Source: Bacteriovorax stolpii (GTDB lineage: Bacteria > Bdellovibrionota > Bacteriovoracia > Bacteriovoracales > Bacteriovoracaceae). Taken from it: a DNA stretch of 64,000 bases. Shown in pieces: positions 18,464 to 27,041 of this stretch (its first letter is position 1; each line of letters begins with the position of its first letter). The notes beneath the pieces were generated by a model. It ran no database searches. It saw only the letters and a list, made by a program, of their open reading frames with translations, and was not told where the DNA came from. The stretch covers positions 1-64,000 of the forward strand of contig CAMASK010000002.1 in the NCBI GenBank assembly GCA_945860895.1, read 5' to 3'. The position numbers were made by a program, and so were the translations under genes.

Positions 18464-19135
18464 GTGAAAACTTTACAGGATGATCAGGAAGTAATTAGGC
18501 GCATTTCCGGAGATCTACAGTTAAAAGCTGTGGAACGTAAGCCTGATCAGGTTAAATCGATCACTCTTTTACTCCATGGTCTGAATGAAAGAGGTTTGAG
18601 AATTTATCGAAAACTCTTAAAATCTCTTCCTTCAGATACTCATATTGTTGCTCCGAATGCCCCGTTTCCATTACCCCGATTAAAATCAGATCGTCTGGAT
18701 TATGGCTACGCCTGGTATTTCTACAATCAATTTACTCAAAACTATGATGTCGACCAAACAATGGCCATAAGTCTTTTGAAGAATTTATTAGTTGAAATTA
18801 ACCCTCACCATTTGCCTGTGACAATTATCGGATTTTCCCAAGGCGGATACTTGGCCCCCCTTCTGGCCTATGAAATAAAAGAAACCAAATTAGTGATTGG
18901 GATCAGTTGTGAGTTCAGAATAAATTTTTTTTCTGATACTCCCCAATTTTCATTGGTCGCTATCCACGGAGACCAGGATCCAGTCATCCATTTTGAACAA
19001 GCTCAAAATGAAATCAAATTACTAAAAGAAAAAAATATAGAGGTCGCCTGGCACCTAATTTCGCAATTAAAACACGAAATAAATCAAGAGGCAGCCCAAC
19101 TGATAAAAACTATTTTGGAGCAACATGGAAACTGA
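18464..19135 (+). CDS. Alpha/beta hydrolase, carboxylesterase/phospholipase family
   Basis: The 223-residue protein is a compact alpha/beta hydrolase of the YpfH/Abhydrolase_2 type. It has LLLHGLNERG as oxyanion region, nucleophile elbow GFSQGG near residue 126, acid Asp in HGDQDPVI and the catalytic His in QLKHEI. It is cytoplasmic, with no signal peptide. The start is GTG at 18464, preceded by CAGGAAG at good distance. Its 3' end overlaps the Nudix gene by 11 nt. The substrate is probably a small ester. Confidence 0.82.
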   Translation: MKTLQDDQEVIRRISGDLQLKAVERKPDQVKSITLLLHGLNERGLRIYRKLLKSLPSDTHIVAPNAPFPLPRLKSDRLDYGYAWYFYNQFTQNYDVDQTMAISLLKNLLVEINPHHLPVTIIGFSQGGYLAPLLAYEIKETKLVIGISCEFRINFFSDTPQFSLVAIHGDQDPVIHFEQAQNEIKLLKEKNIEVAWHLISQLKHEINQEAAQLIKTILEQHGN

Positions 19136-19631
19136 AGTTTTTAAAGGTCAGATCATTCGCGTGACCGAAGAAAAAATTGAAAATATCAATTGGGAGAGAG
19201 TCTATCTTCCTTCGGGTGTTATCATTTTCCCAATTAATGAAAAGGGTGAAATTCTGATGGTGGAGGAAAAAAGACCTCATGAAAATCCATCCACGCGAAT
19301 TAAACCAGTTTCTGGAATTTTGGAATTAGATAAGGGATCACCTGAAGAAAATGCACAACGTGAAATGCAAGAGGAAATCGGCTTCAAGGCAGGGGTTCTA
19401 GAAAATTTCTGGACCATGAAAAGTAGTGGGACAGTGAATTCGGTTCAATACTTTTATATTGCTCGCAAATTAGAGATCTCAAAGCTTCCCAATCCTGATG
19501 GAGAAGATTCCATCAGGTCGGTTAAGGCCTTCAGTCCTGATGAACTGATGCAAATGTATCTTCAAGACAGAATCCGATGGTCTATGTCCACATTGGGCTT
19601 TTTCCGCCTCTATGAGTATTTGCGCAGATAG
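19125..19631 (+). CDS. NUDIX hydrolase
   Basis: This 168-residue protein resembles ADP-sugar pyrophosphatases of the Nudix family. The core REMQEEIGF of the Nudix box is intact near residue 85, but the first box glutamate is replaced by Gly and the GILELDKGSPEE part is one residue longer than the consensus. The metal-binding REUxEE glutamates are present, so hydrolysis of a nucleoside diphosphate-linked substrate is still likely. It starts inside the esterase gene (11-nt overlap). Confidence 0.82.
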   Translation: METEVFKGQIIRVTEEKIENINWERVYLPSGVIIFPINEKGEILMVEEKRPHENPSTRIKPVSGILELDKGSPEENAQREMQEEIGFKAGVLENFWTMKSSGTVNSVQYFYIARKLEISKLPNPDGEDSIRSVKAFSPDELMQMYLQDRIRWSMSTLGFFRLYEYLRR

Positions 19632-19739
19632 TCAACTTATTGAAAATTCGTTGCCGTTACCGAACTCTGTATTATTTCCTAAAACATTTGTTAGTTAAGC
19701 CGAACATATGTATAGTTGTTTTATAGAAAAGGTAACAAA

Positions 19740-19946
19740 ATGTACGTTTGTATCTGTAAAGGCATCACCGAAAAACAAATTCAGGACGCAGTTACTTCTC
19801 GTAACTCGAACAATCCTAAAGAAATTCTTAAGGCACTAGGTGTTGGATCTGACTGCGGCACATGCGTTGAAGATGCTGTTAAAACTCTCCTCGATCAAAA
19901 CGCTCGCACTCCTTTCGAAATGAGAGACTCATCAAACAATACTTAG
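19740..19946 (+). CDS. bfd: Bacterioferritin-associated ferredoxin (BFD-like [2Fe-2S])
   Basis: The 68-residue protein starts MYVCICKGITEKQI and has DCGTCVEDA near residue 39, giving the four cysteines (CxC and CxxC) of the BFD fold that binds a [2Fe-2S] cluster. Bfd donates electrons to bacterioferritin to release stored iron. The next gene, 77 nt downstream, is a bacterioferritin, as expected. The ATG at 19740 is preceded by AAAAGGTAA; an upstream TTG would add eight residues and is unlikely. Confidence 0.92.
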   Translation: MYVCICKGITEKQIQDAVTSRNSNNPKEILKALGVGSDCGTCVEDAVKTLLDQNARTPFEMRDSSNNT

Positions 19947-20023
19947 GTTGTTTGAACTATTTTGCTTCTTCAAATTTCATCCTCTACAATAAGCTCAATA
20001 TTCTTTGATTCCCCGAGGTGATT

Positions 20024-20509
20024 ATGAAAGGTTCTCCAGCAATTATTGATGCTCTAAATTCTGTCCTTACTAAAGAATTAACGGCTATCAATCAGTACTT
20101 CCTCCATTCACGTATGCTTCAAAATTGGGGTCTTGAAAAAATTGGTAAGCTTGAATATGCAGCTTCAATTGATGAAATGAAACATGCAGACATGGTGATC
20201 AAGAGAATTCTTTTTCTTGAAGGTCTACCAAATGTTCAAAAAATTAATAAGATTCGTGTTGGTCAGGACATTGGTGAAGTTATTGCAGCTGATTTAGAAG
20301 TAGAATATGAAGCTGTTCCACACCTTAAAAAATGTATTCAGCAATCAGAATCCGAGCATGATTACGCTACTCGTGATCTTTTTCTTTCAATTCTTAAATC
20401 AGAAGAACACCACATCGATTGGCTTGAAACTCAACGTGATCTTCTTAAGGCAGTGGGTACTCAGAACTATATTCAGTCTCAAATGGAACCCGATCAAGGT
20501 GCTGAATAA
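20024..20509 (+). CDS. bfr: Bacterioferritin
   Basis: This iron-storage ferritin has 161 residues. The ferroxidase ligands are visible: Glu in LTAINQYF, Glu and His in DEMKHAD, the later Glu of EVEYEA, and Glu/His in SEEHHIDW. The methionine of DEMKH that binds heme between subunits is present, which separates Bfr from Dps. The ATG at 20024 sits 5 nt after CCCCGAGG; a GTG two codons upstream is less likely. It forms a pair with bfd upstream and is followed by a strong hairpin. Confidence 0.95.
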   Translation: MKGSPAIIDALNSVLTKELTAINQYFLHSRMLQNWGLEKIGKLEYAASIDEMKHADMVIKRILFLEGLPNVQKINKIRVGQDIGEVIAADLEVEYEAVPHLKKCIQQSESEHDYATRDLFLSILKSEEHHIDWLETQRDLLKAVGTQNYIQSQMEPDQGAE

Positions 20510-20521
20510 TTAATTAAATTA

Positions 20522-20556
20522 ATCTTTGGTCTGGAAAAATCTCCCAGACCAAAGAT
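20522..20556. terminator. Hairpin between bfr and convergent gene
   Basis: ATCTTTGGTCTGG pairs perfectly with CCAGACCAAAGAT (13 bp, loop of 9). It lies between two converging stop codons. There is no good T-run on the plus side (GATAAATT) and only a mixed AT tract on the minus side, so it may act as a stability element or a weak bidirectional terminator. Confidence 0.6.
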
Positions 20557-20562
20557 GATAAA

Positions 20563-21843
20563 TTAAGGAAGAATGTAATCTCTCGGCATATCCTCTTCTG
20601 AAGTCGCCATCTTATCGTAATAAAGATCATACTGAGTGTTATAGGCCTCTACAACTTCAGGGATCGTAATGTAATAAAAGTTTTCAAAGTTTTTAGTAAA
20701 AGCTGCAGTTGTAAAATTCCCAGCACCATTAAATATGGCTCCTCCACGCTCAAAAGTGAAAATCATAAATTTATTATGCTGAAGCTGGAAAACGTTCTGG
20801 TTTGTTTGAAGAAACTTAGTTTTCATTCCCGGATTGATTAAGTCTCTATAAAGCTTAAAAGCTTCGATTGAAGTATTGCGTCCAATGTCTTCACGACGTT
20901 TTACTGACCAATAGATGTCATCATCAAGAATGAATTTAATGGGTTTTTTATCAGCTAACAGTTTTTTAAAAAGTTCAGCCATTTGTCCCGAAAATCGATG
21001 AGACATGGCTTCAATTAATTTTGCTTTGTTGGCAGATTCAGTGACTTTTACCAATGCCATAGGGCCATCAACCGGGGAGAAGAAAACTTGAATATCCGTT
21101 TCAGGCTCAGCTTCGATTTTAGATCGACAGGCATTGAGAGCTTTCGTGAAATTTGCCTTTGTATCCCCCGCTTCTAGCATTGATTCGATGACACATTTAT
21201 GAGCTTGAGCAAAATAAGATTCACCCGAAGTTGTTATGAAATTCCAGTTTTCATGGTTGATACTTGTACCGCCTGTCATATTTCCAGATGAAAAAAGAAC
21301 TTTTGTCGTCTTGGCACCTGGATTTACAATCATAATTTTATTATGTGCATACCCAAGACCCGAAGTGCTTCCTCTGTAGGTCACATTTACTTGATTTTTT
21401 TCTCCACATTTCTTCAGTCCTTCAGCATCTTTATTAATAGCTGGATTTGCTGGATCTTCACCACCATCTAAAACCATTGTCAGTTTTACACCACTTTTGA
21501 CTGCGCTACATAAGGCATTAACAACATTCTTTGCACTGAAGCTTAAATAGGCCATGTACAATTCTTTGGTATTTTTATCAGAAACCCATTCAACAATTCT
21601 ATATTGAGGAGAATTTTTACGACTAACGGAAGCAGCTTCATCAGAAGGCTTGCAATATACATTCTGCGGCTTTCCAATTAAATTTTTTCCACTCACCGTA
21701 AAAACAGGTCTGTCATACTTATAATTTTCACAAACTGGATTAGTGAAAAGTGGCTCATATTCGAAAGGTGAGTAATCGGAAAGTTTAATTGCCCAGGTAT
21801 TTATAGAAATGAGACTTAACAGAAGCACGCATGTCTTTTTCAT
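20563..21843 (-). CDS. Exported phospholipase D-like protein with altered HKD motifs
   Basis: The 426-residue protein has an N-terminal signal peptide (ISINTWA) and two PLD half-domains. Each HKD motif keeps His and Lys, but the Asp is changed: HNKIMIVN near residue 170 and HNKFMIFT near 360. The downstream (G/S)S-N elements (SSGNMTGG, GAGNFT) remain. Such exported PLD-like proteins are candidate secreted nucleases or phospholipases; the missing Asp makes activity uncertain, though that residue is structural in some families. It is monocistronic and converges on bfr. Confidence 0.72.
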   Translation of the reverse strand: MKKTCVLLLSLISINTWAIKLSDYSPFEYEPLFTNPVCENYKYDRPVFTVSGKNLIGKPQNVYCKPSDEAASVSRKNSPQYRIVEWVSDKNTKELYMAYLSFSAKNVVNALCSAVKSGVKLTMVLDGGEDPANPAINKDAEGLKKCGEKNQVNVTYRGSTSGLGYAHNKIMIVNPGAKTTKVLFSSGNMTGGTSINHENWNFITTSGESYFAQAHKCVIESMLEAGDTKANFTKALNACRSKIEAEPETDIQVFFSPVDGPMALVKVTESANKAKLIEAMSHRFSGQMAELFKKLLADKKPIKFILDDDIYWSVKRREDIGRNTSIEAFKLYRDLINPGMKTKFLQTNQNVFQLQHNKFMIFTFERGGAIFNGAGNFTTAAFTKNFENFYYITIPEVVEAYNTQYDLYYDKMATSEEDMPRDYILP

Positions 21844-21983
21844 TATTCATCTCCGGGATGTTTATAGCTAAAGTTCAGTTATCCTTAGAAAGCTTTAAAG
21901 TAAAAAAAGAAAGCAAAAATTGAGTCTTTTTTACTCATGGCAAGCTGCGTTGTCCGGGCTTTTTGCTTCTCAATTAATTAGTC

Positions 21984-21999
21984 GTTTGATATATCAAAC
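21984..21999. promoter_or_regulatory. 16-bp perfect palindrome, candidate operator
   Basis: GTTTGATATATCAAAC is fully self-complementary and ends 23 nt upstream of the ATG of the exported 123-residue protein. Its half-site TTGAT resembles FNR/CRP-type half-sites but the spacing is 2 nt instead of 4. One such palindrome is expected by chance in AT-rich DNA of this size, so only its position supports it. Confidence 0.3.
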
Positions 22000-22022
22000 A
22001 AAATTTATCAAAAGGATAAACC

Positions 22023-22394
22023 ATGAAAACTTTCATTTTGGCATTGGCCTTGTCACTTTCAACTTCAGCATTTGCTCGTCAATATATTCAATGTTCAGTT
22101 TTAAATAATTCAACGGATGTAGCGGTCGTAAATCTACAGACAATTAATGATGGAACACTTTTTCTTTCATCAGGTATGCAAAATTCTGAGGATGAAAGAA
22201 TTCTTGTGAAAATTGAATTTGATAAAATTGTTGAAAAAAATCATATTTATAAAGTGGTTAATGAAAATGGTGAAGGTGAAGTATCTGTTCCAACTGAAGT
22301 AATTGGGAAATTCTCAGATAACTTTTTAATTAACCTATCTTTCGCTGGTTACGTATTTGATTACAGCTGTTTTTCTCGTATATATAATGATTAG
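22023..22394 (+). CDS. Small exported protein of unknown function
   Basis: This 123-residue protein has a signal peptide (LALALSLSTSAFA) and a mature part rich in beta-strand-like segments (IQCSVLNNSTDVAVVNLQ). It has two cysteines, one near each end (QCSV, YSCF), which may form a disulfide in the periplasm. No family is recognised. A CAAAAGGATAAACC ribosome-binding region precedes the ATG, and a 16-bp palindrome lies upstream. The stop overlaps the next gene's start, so translation is coupled. Confidence 0.6.
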   Translation: MKTFILALALSLSTSAFARQYIQCSVLNNSTDVAVVNLQTINDGTLFLSSGMQNSEDERILVKIEFDKIVEKNHIYKVVNENGEGEVSVPTEVIGKFSDNFLINLSFAGYVFDYSCFSRIYND

Positions 22395-22878
22395 AAAAAT
22401 AATTCTTATCTTAGTCAGTATTTGGTTGGGATGGACAGTATTAATTGATTTTGCTGTCGTTCCAGCTGTATTTAGAGTGATTAAAGACTTCTTTAATGCT
22501 GGCGAATTAGGCATCAATCTTTTTTCTATTCTTAATTCTTTTGAACTTATTGTTTCTTCATTTCTTTTTGGATTAATTGTTTTTGAATTTTATAATAAAC
22601 GAACTAGTAAGCTTCAGCTACTCTTGGGTGCTCTAGCGAGTCTCATTATTTGGATTTACGTCTCATACCTAACTCCAAAACTAATTGAACTAACGAGGTT
22701 ATGGCAGCAAGCCGATACGACCAACCAGATCGGAATTCAGGGCATTCAAGACATTCAGCAAGAACACCAATATTTTCATCGGCTTTATGTCACATTGGAC
22801 AGCGTGAAGCTTGGCCTTATTCTCGGCCTTCTTGGTATTAGTCTTTTTTCGAAGGAAAAGTTTTTTGAAAAGGCTTGA
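22387..22878 (+). CDS. DUF4149/TMEM205-like membrane protein
   Basis: The 163-residue protein has four hydrophobic segments. The opening (IWLGWTVLIDFAVVPAVFRVI, split here as IWLGWTVLIDF and VVPAVFR) is the DUF4149 pattern: WxG in helix 1, then a VAPxxF-like block. DUF4149 proteins are found in many proteobacteria and have no defined job. The ATG at 22387 overlaps the stop of the exported-protein gene, and its 3' end overlaps the Dus gene by 14 nt, so all three are likely one operon. Confidence 0.6.
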   Translation: MIRKIILILVSIWLGWTVLIDFAVVPAVFRVIKDFFNAGELGINLFSILNSFELIVSSFLFGLIVFEFYNKRTSKLQLLLGALASLIIWIYVSYLTPKLIELTRLWQQADTTNQIGIQGIQDIQQEHQYFHRLYVTLDSVKLGLILGLLGISLFSKEKFFEKA

Positions 22879-23833
22879 ACCAGTTTCTTATGGATCCCTT
22901 TTTTTTGCACCAATGGAAGGCATTACAGATGAAGCCTTCAGGAAAACTATTATCAAGCTTTATCCAGAATGGGACTATCTTGCGACTGATTTCTTGCGAG
23001 TCCCATCTGCCGGAAGATATCCATCCAAACATGTCGTTACTCATTTTGGTAAAGAGCTTTCCCAAGAGGAAGAGATAAAAAACAAAACTCAATTTCAAAT
23101 TATGACTTCACATCGATCGTTTACAATCGAGATGATCAAACAAGTCGTTGAGCTCAATTATCCTTGGTTAGATATCAATCTAGGATGCCCTTCAAATACT
23201 GTAACGAAGAATGGTGGTGGCTCCTCGCTGCTTCTGGATTTAGTCTCCCTGAGACCACTTATTAAAACCATCAGAGACTGCTTTCCTGGCCGACTTACAT
23301 CCAAAATAAGAACTGGTTTCCATCATACTGATGAATTTGAAGATTCAATCAAGCTTTTAAATGATGAGGGAATTGAAATGATCACTGTTCATGGAAGAAC
23401 AAGGGATATGATGTATAAAGAGCCAGCTCAATGGAGCTTTATTGAAAAAGCGGTCAAGGTATCGCAAGTACCTATCGTAGGAAATGGCGATATCTGGTGC
23501 GTAAATGATATTGATCGGATGTTAAAAGAAACCGGATGTCATTCTGTAATGGTTGCCCGGGGAGCACTTAAATTTCCCTGGATGGCGCAGAGTTATCGCA
23601 AAGGCCAGATGAGAGAGACTTCACAAGAACGTTGCCTAAAAATAAAAACTTTTTTTATGGAATACCGCTTGAATCTTGAAGCCGAGGAAATCTCTGATCG
23701 TGGATTACTAAAACAAAGTAAATCTGTCTCAAGGTATATGCTGGATGGGGTGGATAACGGTGACACTATCAGAAGAAAACTTTTATTATCTCAAACAGTG
23801 CCAGATTTCTTTTCTATTATTGAGTCTTTCTAA
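22865..23833 (+). CDS. tRNA-dihydrouridine synthase family protein
   Basis: This FMN enzyme reduces specific uridines in tRNA. The 322-residue TIM-barrel protein shows FAPMEGITDEAFR near the N-terminus, INLGCPSNTVTKNGGG (the catalytic Cys in GCP), the KIRTG lysine, ITVHGRTR, and VGNGDI. The missing ATG is best replaced by a TTG at 22865, preceded by GAAGGA; a longer frame would start in the hydrophobic end of the previous gene. It could correspond to DusC. It overlaps the upstream gene by 14 nt and the ATP-grasp gene by 4 nt at its convergent end. Confidence 0.88.
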   Translation: MKRLEPVSYGSLFFAPMEGITDEAFRKTIIKLYPEWDYLATDFLRVPSAGRYPSKHVVTHFGKELSQEEEIKNKTQFQIMTSHRSFTIEMIKQVVELNYPWLDINLGCPSNTVTKNGGGSSLLLDLVSLRPLIKTIRDCFPGRLTSKIRTGFHHTDEFEDSIKLLNDEGIEMITVHGRTRDMMYKEPAQWSFIEKAVKVSQVPIVGNGDIWCVNDIDRMLKETGCHSVMVARGALKFPWMAQSYRKGQMRETSQERCLKIKTFFMEYRLNLEAEEISDRGLLKQSKSVSRYMLDGVDNGDTIRRKLLLSQTVPDFFSIIESF

Positions 23834-24783
23834 AAGCTTTTCATGGAAAATTCAACTCGCTCTTTTGCTAAGACATTTTTAGGCGCTTCTAAGCGAATTT
23901 TTTCAAGTCGAGGAACCAGTCCAGCTAAATTCGCAATTTGAATTCCAAGACCAGGTCGAGCATTAAGCTCCAGAAGGATTGGACCATGTTCAGGCGTTAA
24001 CACAATATCAACACCTAAGTATCCAAGTTCAACCATATCGTAGCAATGAGCCGCTAGGTCCAGAATTTCCTGCCAAAATGGAACTTTCAACCCAGCTAAC
24101 TTATGTCCTGTATCTGGATGAACATTGACGACCTGATTTCTAATAACAGCATTGTTGGTGGAACCATCACGCATATTAAGCCCGGCCCCGATGGCACCCT
24201 GGTGAAGATTTGCCTTACCATCAGAAGAACGTGTGGGTAGACGAACCATACTCATCACTGGATAACCTTCAAATACGATTACGCGGATGTCGGGAATGCC
24301 TCCAAAGGAATAGTCATTAAAGATAGGATGCTTATCAATCTTTGCTTGAATAATGGCCGTATCACTTTGACCAGATAAAGAATATAGGCCAGAGAGAATT
24401 CCAGAGATATGATGTTTGAGCTCATCAATTTCCATCAATTTATCATTTGATCTGCGACAAATTATTCTAATTTCCCCATTAACAACTTCTTTAATCACTT
24501 CTTTGATTACAATTATTCCATTTCCTTGTGAGCCATTCGCCGGCTTGATCACAAAGGAATTATAGTGCTGAAGTTTGAGCTGAAGATTTTTGAGTGAACC
24601 ATAATTTTCAATAATCATGTAATTTTCGGGCATGGCAATCCCCCAAGCTTCGGCCCTCTGTGCAGTGAGCACTTTGTTATCCACCAATGGATAATTCTCT
24701 CGCTTATTGTGACGAAGGATGTAGCGCCCTACACGATTATTAATCCCTAAAATTCCAAAGTTATTCAGCTCACGGAAGATCAT
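23830..24783 (-). CDS. Alpha-L-glutamate ligase-like ATP-grasp protein (RimK-related)
   Basis: This 317-residue ATP-grasp enzyme resembles the RimK-related glutamate ligases. It shows the ATP-grasp core FVIKPANGSQGNGI near residue 80, GGIPDIRVIVF, and the metal-binding ILLELNARPGLG near residue 270. It is the third member of a conserved cluster with the inactive transglutaminase-7TM protein and the retropepsin-like protein, here in the same order. Members have been assigned as a separate group with unknown substrate, possibly adding glutamate or an amino acid to a cell-envelope target. The start overlaps the neighbouring gene by 14 nt. Confidence 0.82.
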   Translation of the reverse strand: MIFRELNNFGILGINNRVGRYILRHNKRENYPLVDNKVLTAQRAEAWGIAMPENYMIIENYGSLKNLQLKLQHYNSFVIKPANGSQGNGIIVIKEVIKEVVNGEIRIICRRSNDKLMEIDELKHHISGILSGLYSLSGQSDTAIIQAKIDKHPIFNDYSFGGIPDIRVIVFEGYPVMSMVRLPTRSSDGKANLHQGAIGAGLNMRDGSTNNAVIRNQVVNVHPDTGHKLAGLKVPFWQEILDLAAHCYDMVELGYLGVDIVLTPEHGPILLELNARPGLGIQIANLAGLVPRLEKIRLEAPKNVLAKERVEFSMKSF

Positions 24784-26380
24784 TTGATGCTGACTCCAGT
24801 TTCTTTTTCTGACGGACTAGATCTCTGAATCTCAAAAATTCAGACAATCTGTAACCTTTGTATTTCCCAATTAAAATTAACAACCCAATAATTGTGAATA
24901 AAAGTTCAGGGTTGGTGAACATGAACATCTCAAGAGCATGGATGGAATATAATGAGTAACCAAGAACGGAAATGACTAAAGTTCCAAACAAGGTCTTGAG
25001 TGTATTAAAGACTCCTTCTTCAGTAATCATGATAGAGAGTCGCTCAATATTGGTAGTCACAATAACAATTGGGAAGAAAGCCAGATGTTTTTGCGAAACA
25101 AATGCGATATCCGTACTAAATAAGGAATAGCCAATCATTAACATAATCACCAAAGTCAGAATAATGGACAAACGAGGAACTGCCAGAAGATAGAATTTGT
25201 CCAAAACATAACGTTGGCCGATACCGATGGCAACCACCACGCTGAAAAATAAAAGCCCAAATCCAAAAGAAGTCTCTTTAAAAAATAATGTTAACAGAAT
25301 TGGCGTAAATATACCGAAGGTCGGAATCCCGATAATGTTTCGTGCCAAAGACAAAACCAATGTACCTACAGGAATTAATAAAATAGTAGTGAACATGGTT
25401 TGTAGAGGTAATGGCAAACGATAGAGACTAAATCTAGAAAAGATAGAATCGCTTTTCACCACTTCTTTTTTAAATTCTGCTTTATTGTATCGATTGATAC
25501 GAGCACGCTCTGCCTGGATGGCGTAACTTACTTTTTTCTTAGAAATAATTTTTTCAACTTCTTCATAATTTCTATGAATCACCATAAAGTTATCTGGACG
25601 CTCTCCAAAAAATCCTCGGTTTGTATCGATAGGGATCCATTTATTATTCAGGAACACTTCGTTAGCAAAAGTAAAAGAGAGCTTTTGATGCTCGGCATTT
25701 TCCTTCTTTGGCATTCTCACCATGACAACAATTCGCGAAGGAACTTTTTGTCTTCGCGCCATGATATTAAAAAGTCTTGCCTTTATTAAGGGTGAGCCTT
25801 TACCGGTATTTAGCGTTTCGTGAATTGTTTTAATATTAGTATGGCGCTGGATTTCTTCTTCCACATAATAATAAATTTTACGGATGACACCGGTTTTATC
25901 CTCACTGCCTTCGAGAATGGCTTTTTCAAGATGTTCAATCGCGGCATTATCTTCGGGTAAAAGAGTCGGAACTTTTAAATACCGGCTTAAACCCTTAGGA
26001 TAAACCTCAGTGAAATCCTTAGGAATGTTTTTATAAAAAAGGGGCTTGAGATCGATTCTTGCGGAATAAGTCACTCTTTGCTTAATCGGTTCTTTAGCTG
26101 ACCAAGTGGCCAGAGTACTGTCAGAATTAGAATCAATGAAGACTTCAAAGTTTTTTGAACGAATTCGTTCATCTGAAATTTTTATTCCAGGACCAGGTTT
26201 AGGAATTGGGAACGAAAAATTCGTTTTGTCGCCTTTTGGTCTGGCAGTCAGATGAAAATTCCAGACATCATCCACCATCTCGGGCAACAACGATAGATTA
26301 AGCACTTGTGATTTATAAAGCAGCATCCCCATTGGCGCAAAGATCAGCAGGGTCGTTATAATAAAAATTGTTTTTCTCAT
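24770..26380 (-). CDS. Inactive transglutaminase fused to seven transmembrane helices
   Basis: The 536-residue protein has an N-terminal membrane anchor, a periplasmic transglutaminase-like domain (about residues 30-290) and a C-terminal block of about seven transmembrane helices (from residue 325). The transglutaminase core lost its Cys (GKGSPLIKARLF, normally xxCG) and its His (FANEVFLNNKW, normally HAWxE), while the third-position Asp (IPIDTNRG) remains. This matches the known 'inactive transglutaminase / 7TM' family. It probably binds, rather than cuts, a peptide and works with the ATP-grasp and retropepsin neighbours, which overlap or lie 3 nt away. Confidence 0.83.
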   Translation of the reverse strand: MRKTIFIITTLLIFAPMGMLLYKSQVLNLSLLPEMVDDVWNFHLTARPKGDKTNFSFPIPKPGPGIKISDERIRSKNFEVFIDSNSDSTLATWSAKEPIKQRVTYSARIDLKPLFYKNIPKDFTEVYPKGLSRYLKVPTLLPEDNAAIEHLEKAILEGSEDKTGVIRKIYYYVEEEIQRHTNIKTIHETLNTGKGSPLIKARLFNIMARRQKVPSRIVVMVRMPKKENAEHQKLSFTFANEVFLNNKWIPIDTNRGFFGERPDNFMVIHRNYEEVEKIISKKKVSYAIQAERARINRYNKAEFKKEVVKSDSIFSRFSLYRLPLPLQTMFTTILLIPVGTLVLSLARNIIGIPTFGIFTPILLTLFFKETSFGFGLLFFSVVVAIGIGQRYVLDKFYLLAVPRLSIILTLVIMLMIGYSLFSTDIAFVSQKHLAFFPIVIVTTNIERLSIMITEEGVFNTLKTLFGTLVISVLGYSLYSIHALEMFMFTNPELLFTIIGLLILIGKYKGYRLSEFLRFRDLVRQKKKLESASNDLP

Positions 26381-26383
26381 GGA

Positions 26384-26872
26384 TTAATCACCTAGTACGT
26401 GTGAGCGTGCAACATCAACAATAAAACGTCCTAAAAGAACATTTCGGCCAATGAGAAATTTATATTCCATTTTAGAGCGGTCATTTAAGTTAACCATTAC
26501 TTCTCGTTCAATCGCTCCCATTTTAATTTTTTCTTTGATCACATATCGTCGAGAAACAAAACCGGCGGTGTTAGAAACTCTTTGAGTCGTTCCAATTTTT
26601 CTCACAAGTTCTACCACTTTATCTTCAGAATCAACCGTTTGAAATTTTACAAATTTCTCTCCACGCTGTTCAACTTCTTCAATATTCACAGCATGCATTG
26701 AAGTGGTCTTTGCACCAGTATCGATACGGGCCTTTAGTCTAATTTTTAAATCCGGCAGACTTACCCATTCAACTCTTCCAATTAAGACCTTCTCTTTTAA
26801 AAGTTGGGCATGAACTGAGGGGACTGGGCCAAGAACCAGTATTCCTAGTAGAAGAAAAATGAGCTTCACCAA
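26384..26872 (-). CDS. Retropepsin-like aspartic protease (ATP-dependent zinc protease family)
   Basis: The 162-residue exported protein has a signal peptide and the aspartic-protease motif ARIDTGAKTTSMHA near residue 48, with the flap-like region following. It is usually annotated as 'ATP-dependent zinc protease' (PF05618), although the DTGA motif is that of a retropepsin. A second block, FLIGRNVLLG, resembles the ILG/LIG strand of retropepsins. It opens the three-gene cluster (retropepsin, inactive transglutaminase-7TM, ATP-grasp), with the next gene 3 nt away. Confidence 0.83.
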   Translation of the reverse strand: MVKLIFLLLGILVLGPVPSVHAQLLKEKVLIGRVEWVSLPDLKIRLKARIDTGAKTTSMHAVNIEEVEQRGEKFVKFQTVDSEDKVVELVRKIGTTQRVSNTAGFVSRRYVIKEKIKMGAIEREVMVNLNDRSKMEYKFLIGRNVLLGRFIVDVARSHVLGD

Positions 26873-26986
26873 AAGTGCCTTTTAATACGAATTAGACCTT
26901 TATTTTAGAGCAAGGAGATGATCCTCGGCAATAGCGATAAAGAAGCTAAACCATGAAATTCATTATTTAATCAATGGGGATTAATT

Positions 26987-27007
26987 TATCGGTCACTTAA
27001 CCGATAA
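26987..27007 (+). promoter_or_regulatory. Inverted repeat containing a CCGATAA box
   Basis: TTATCGGT and ACCGATAA form a perfect 8-bp inverted repeat around a 5-nt spacer, 35 nt upstream of the ATG at 27042. The right arm matches the -10 box of sigma-28 promoters (GCCGATAA) in seven of eight positions. The -35 position (ATTA) is poor. It could be an operator, a -10 box, or both. Confidence 0.4.
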
Positions 27008-27041
27008 GTCTTCTATTAAAACCTCTTCTAGGAGCCAAAAA

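Noticed and set aside
26987-27007. A transposon end or attachment site
   Set aside because: The 8-bp inverted repeat has no transposase or target duplication nearby and recurs in other promoters, so a regulatory role is more likely.
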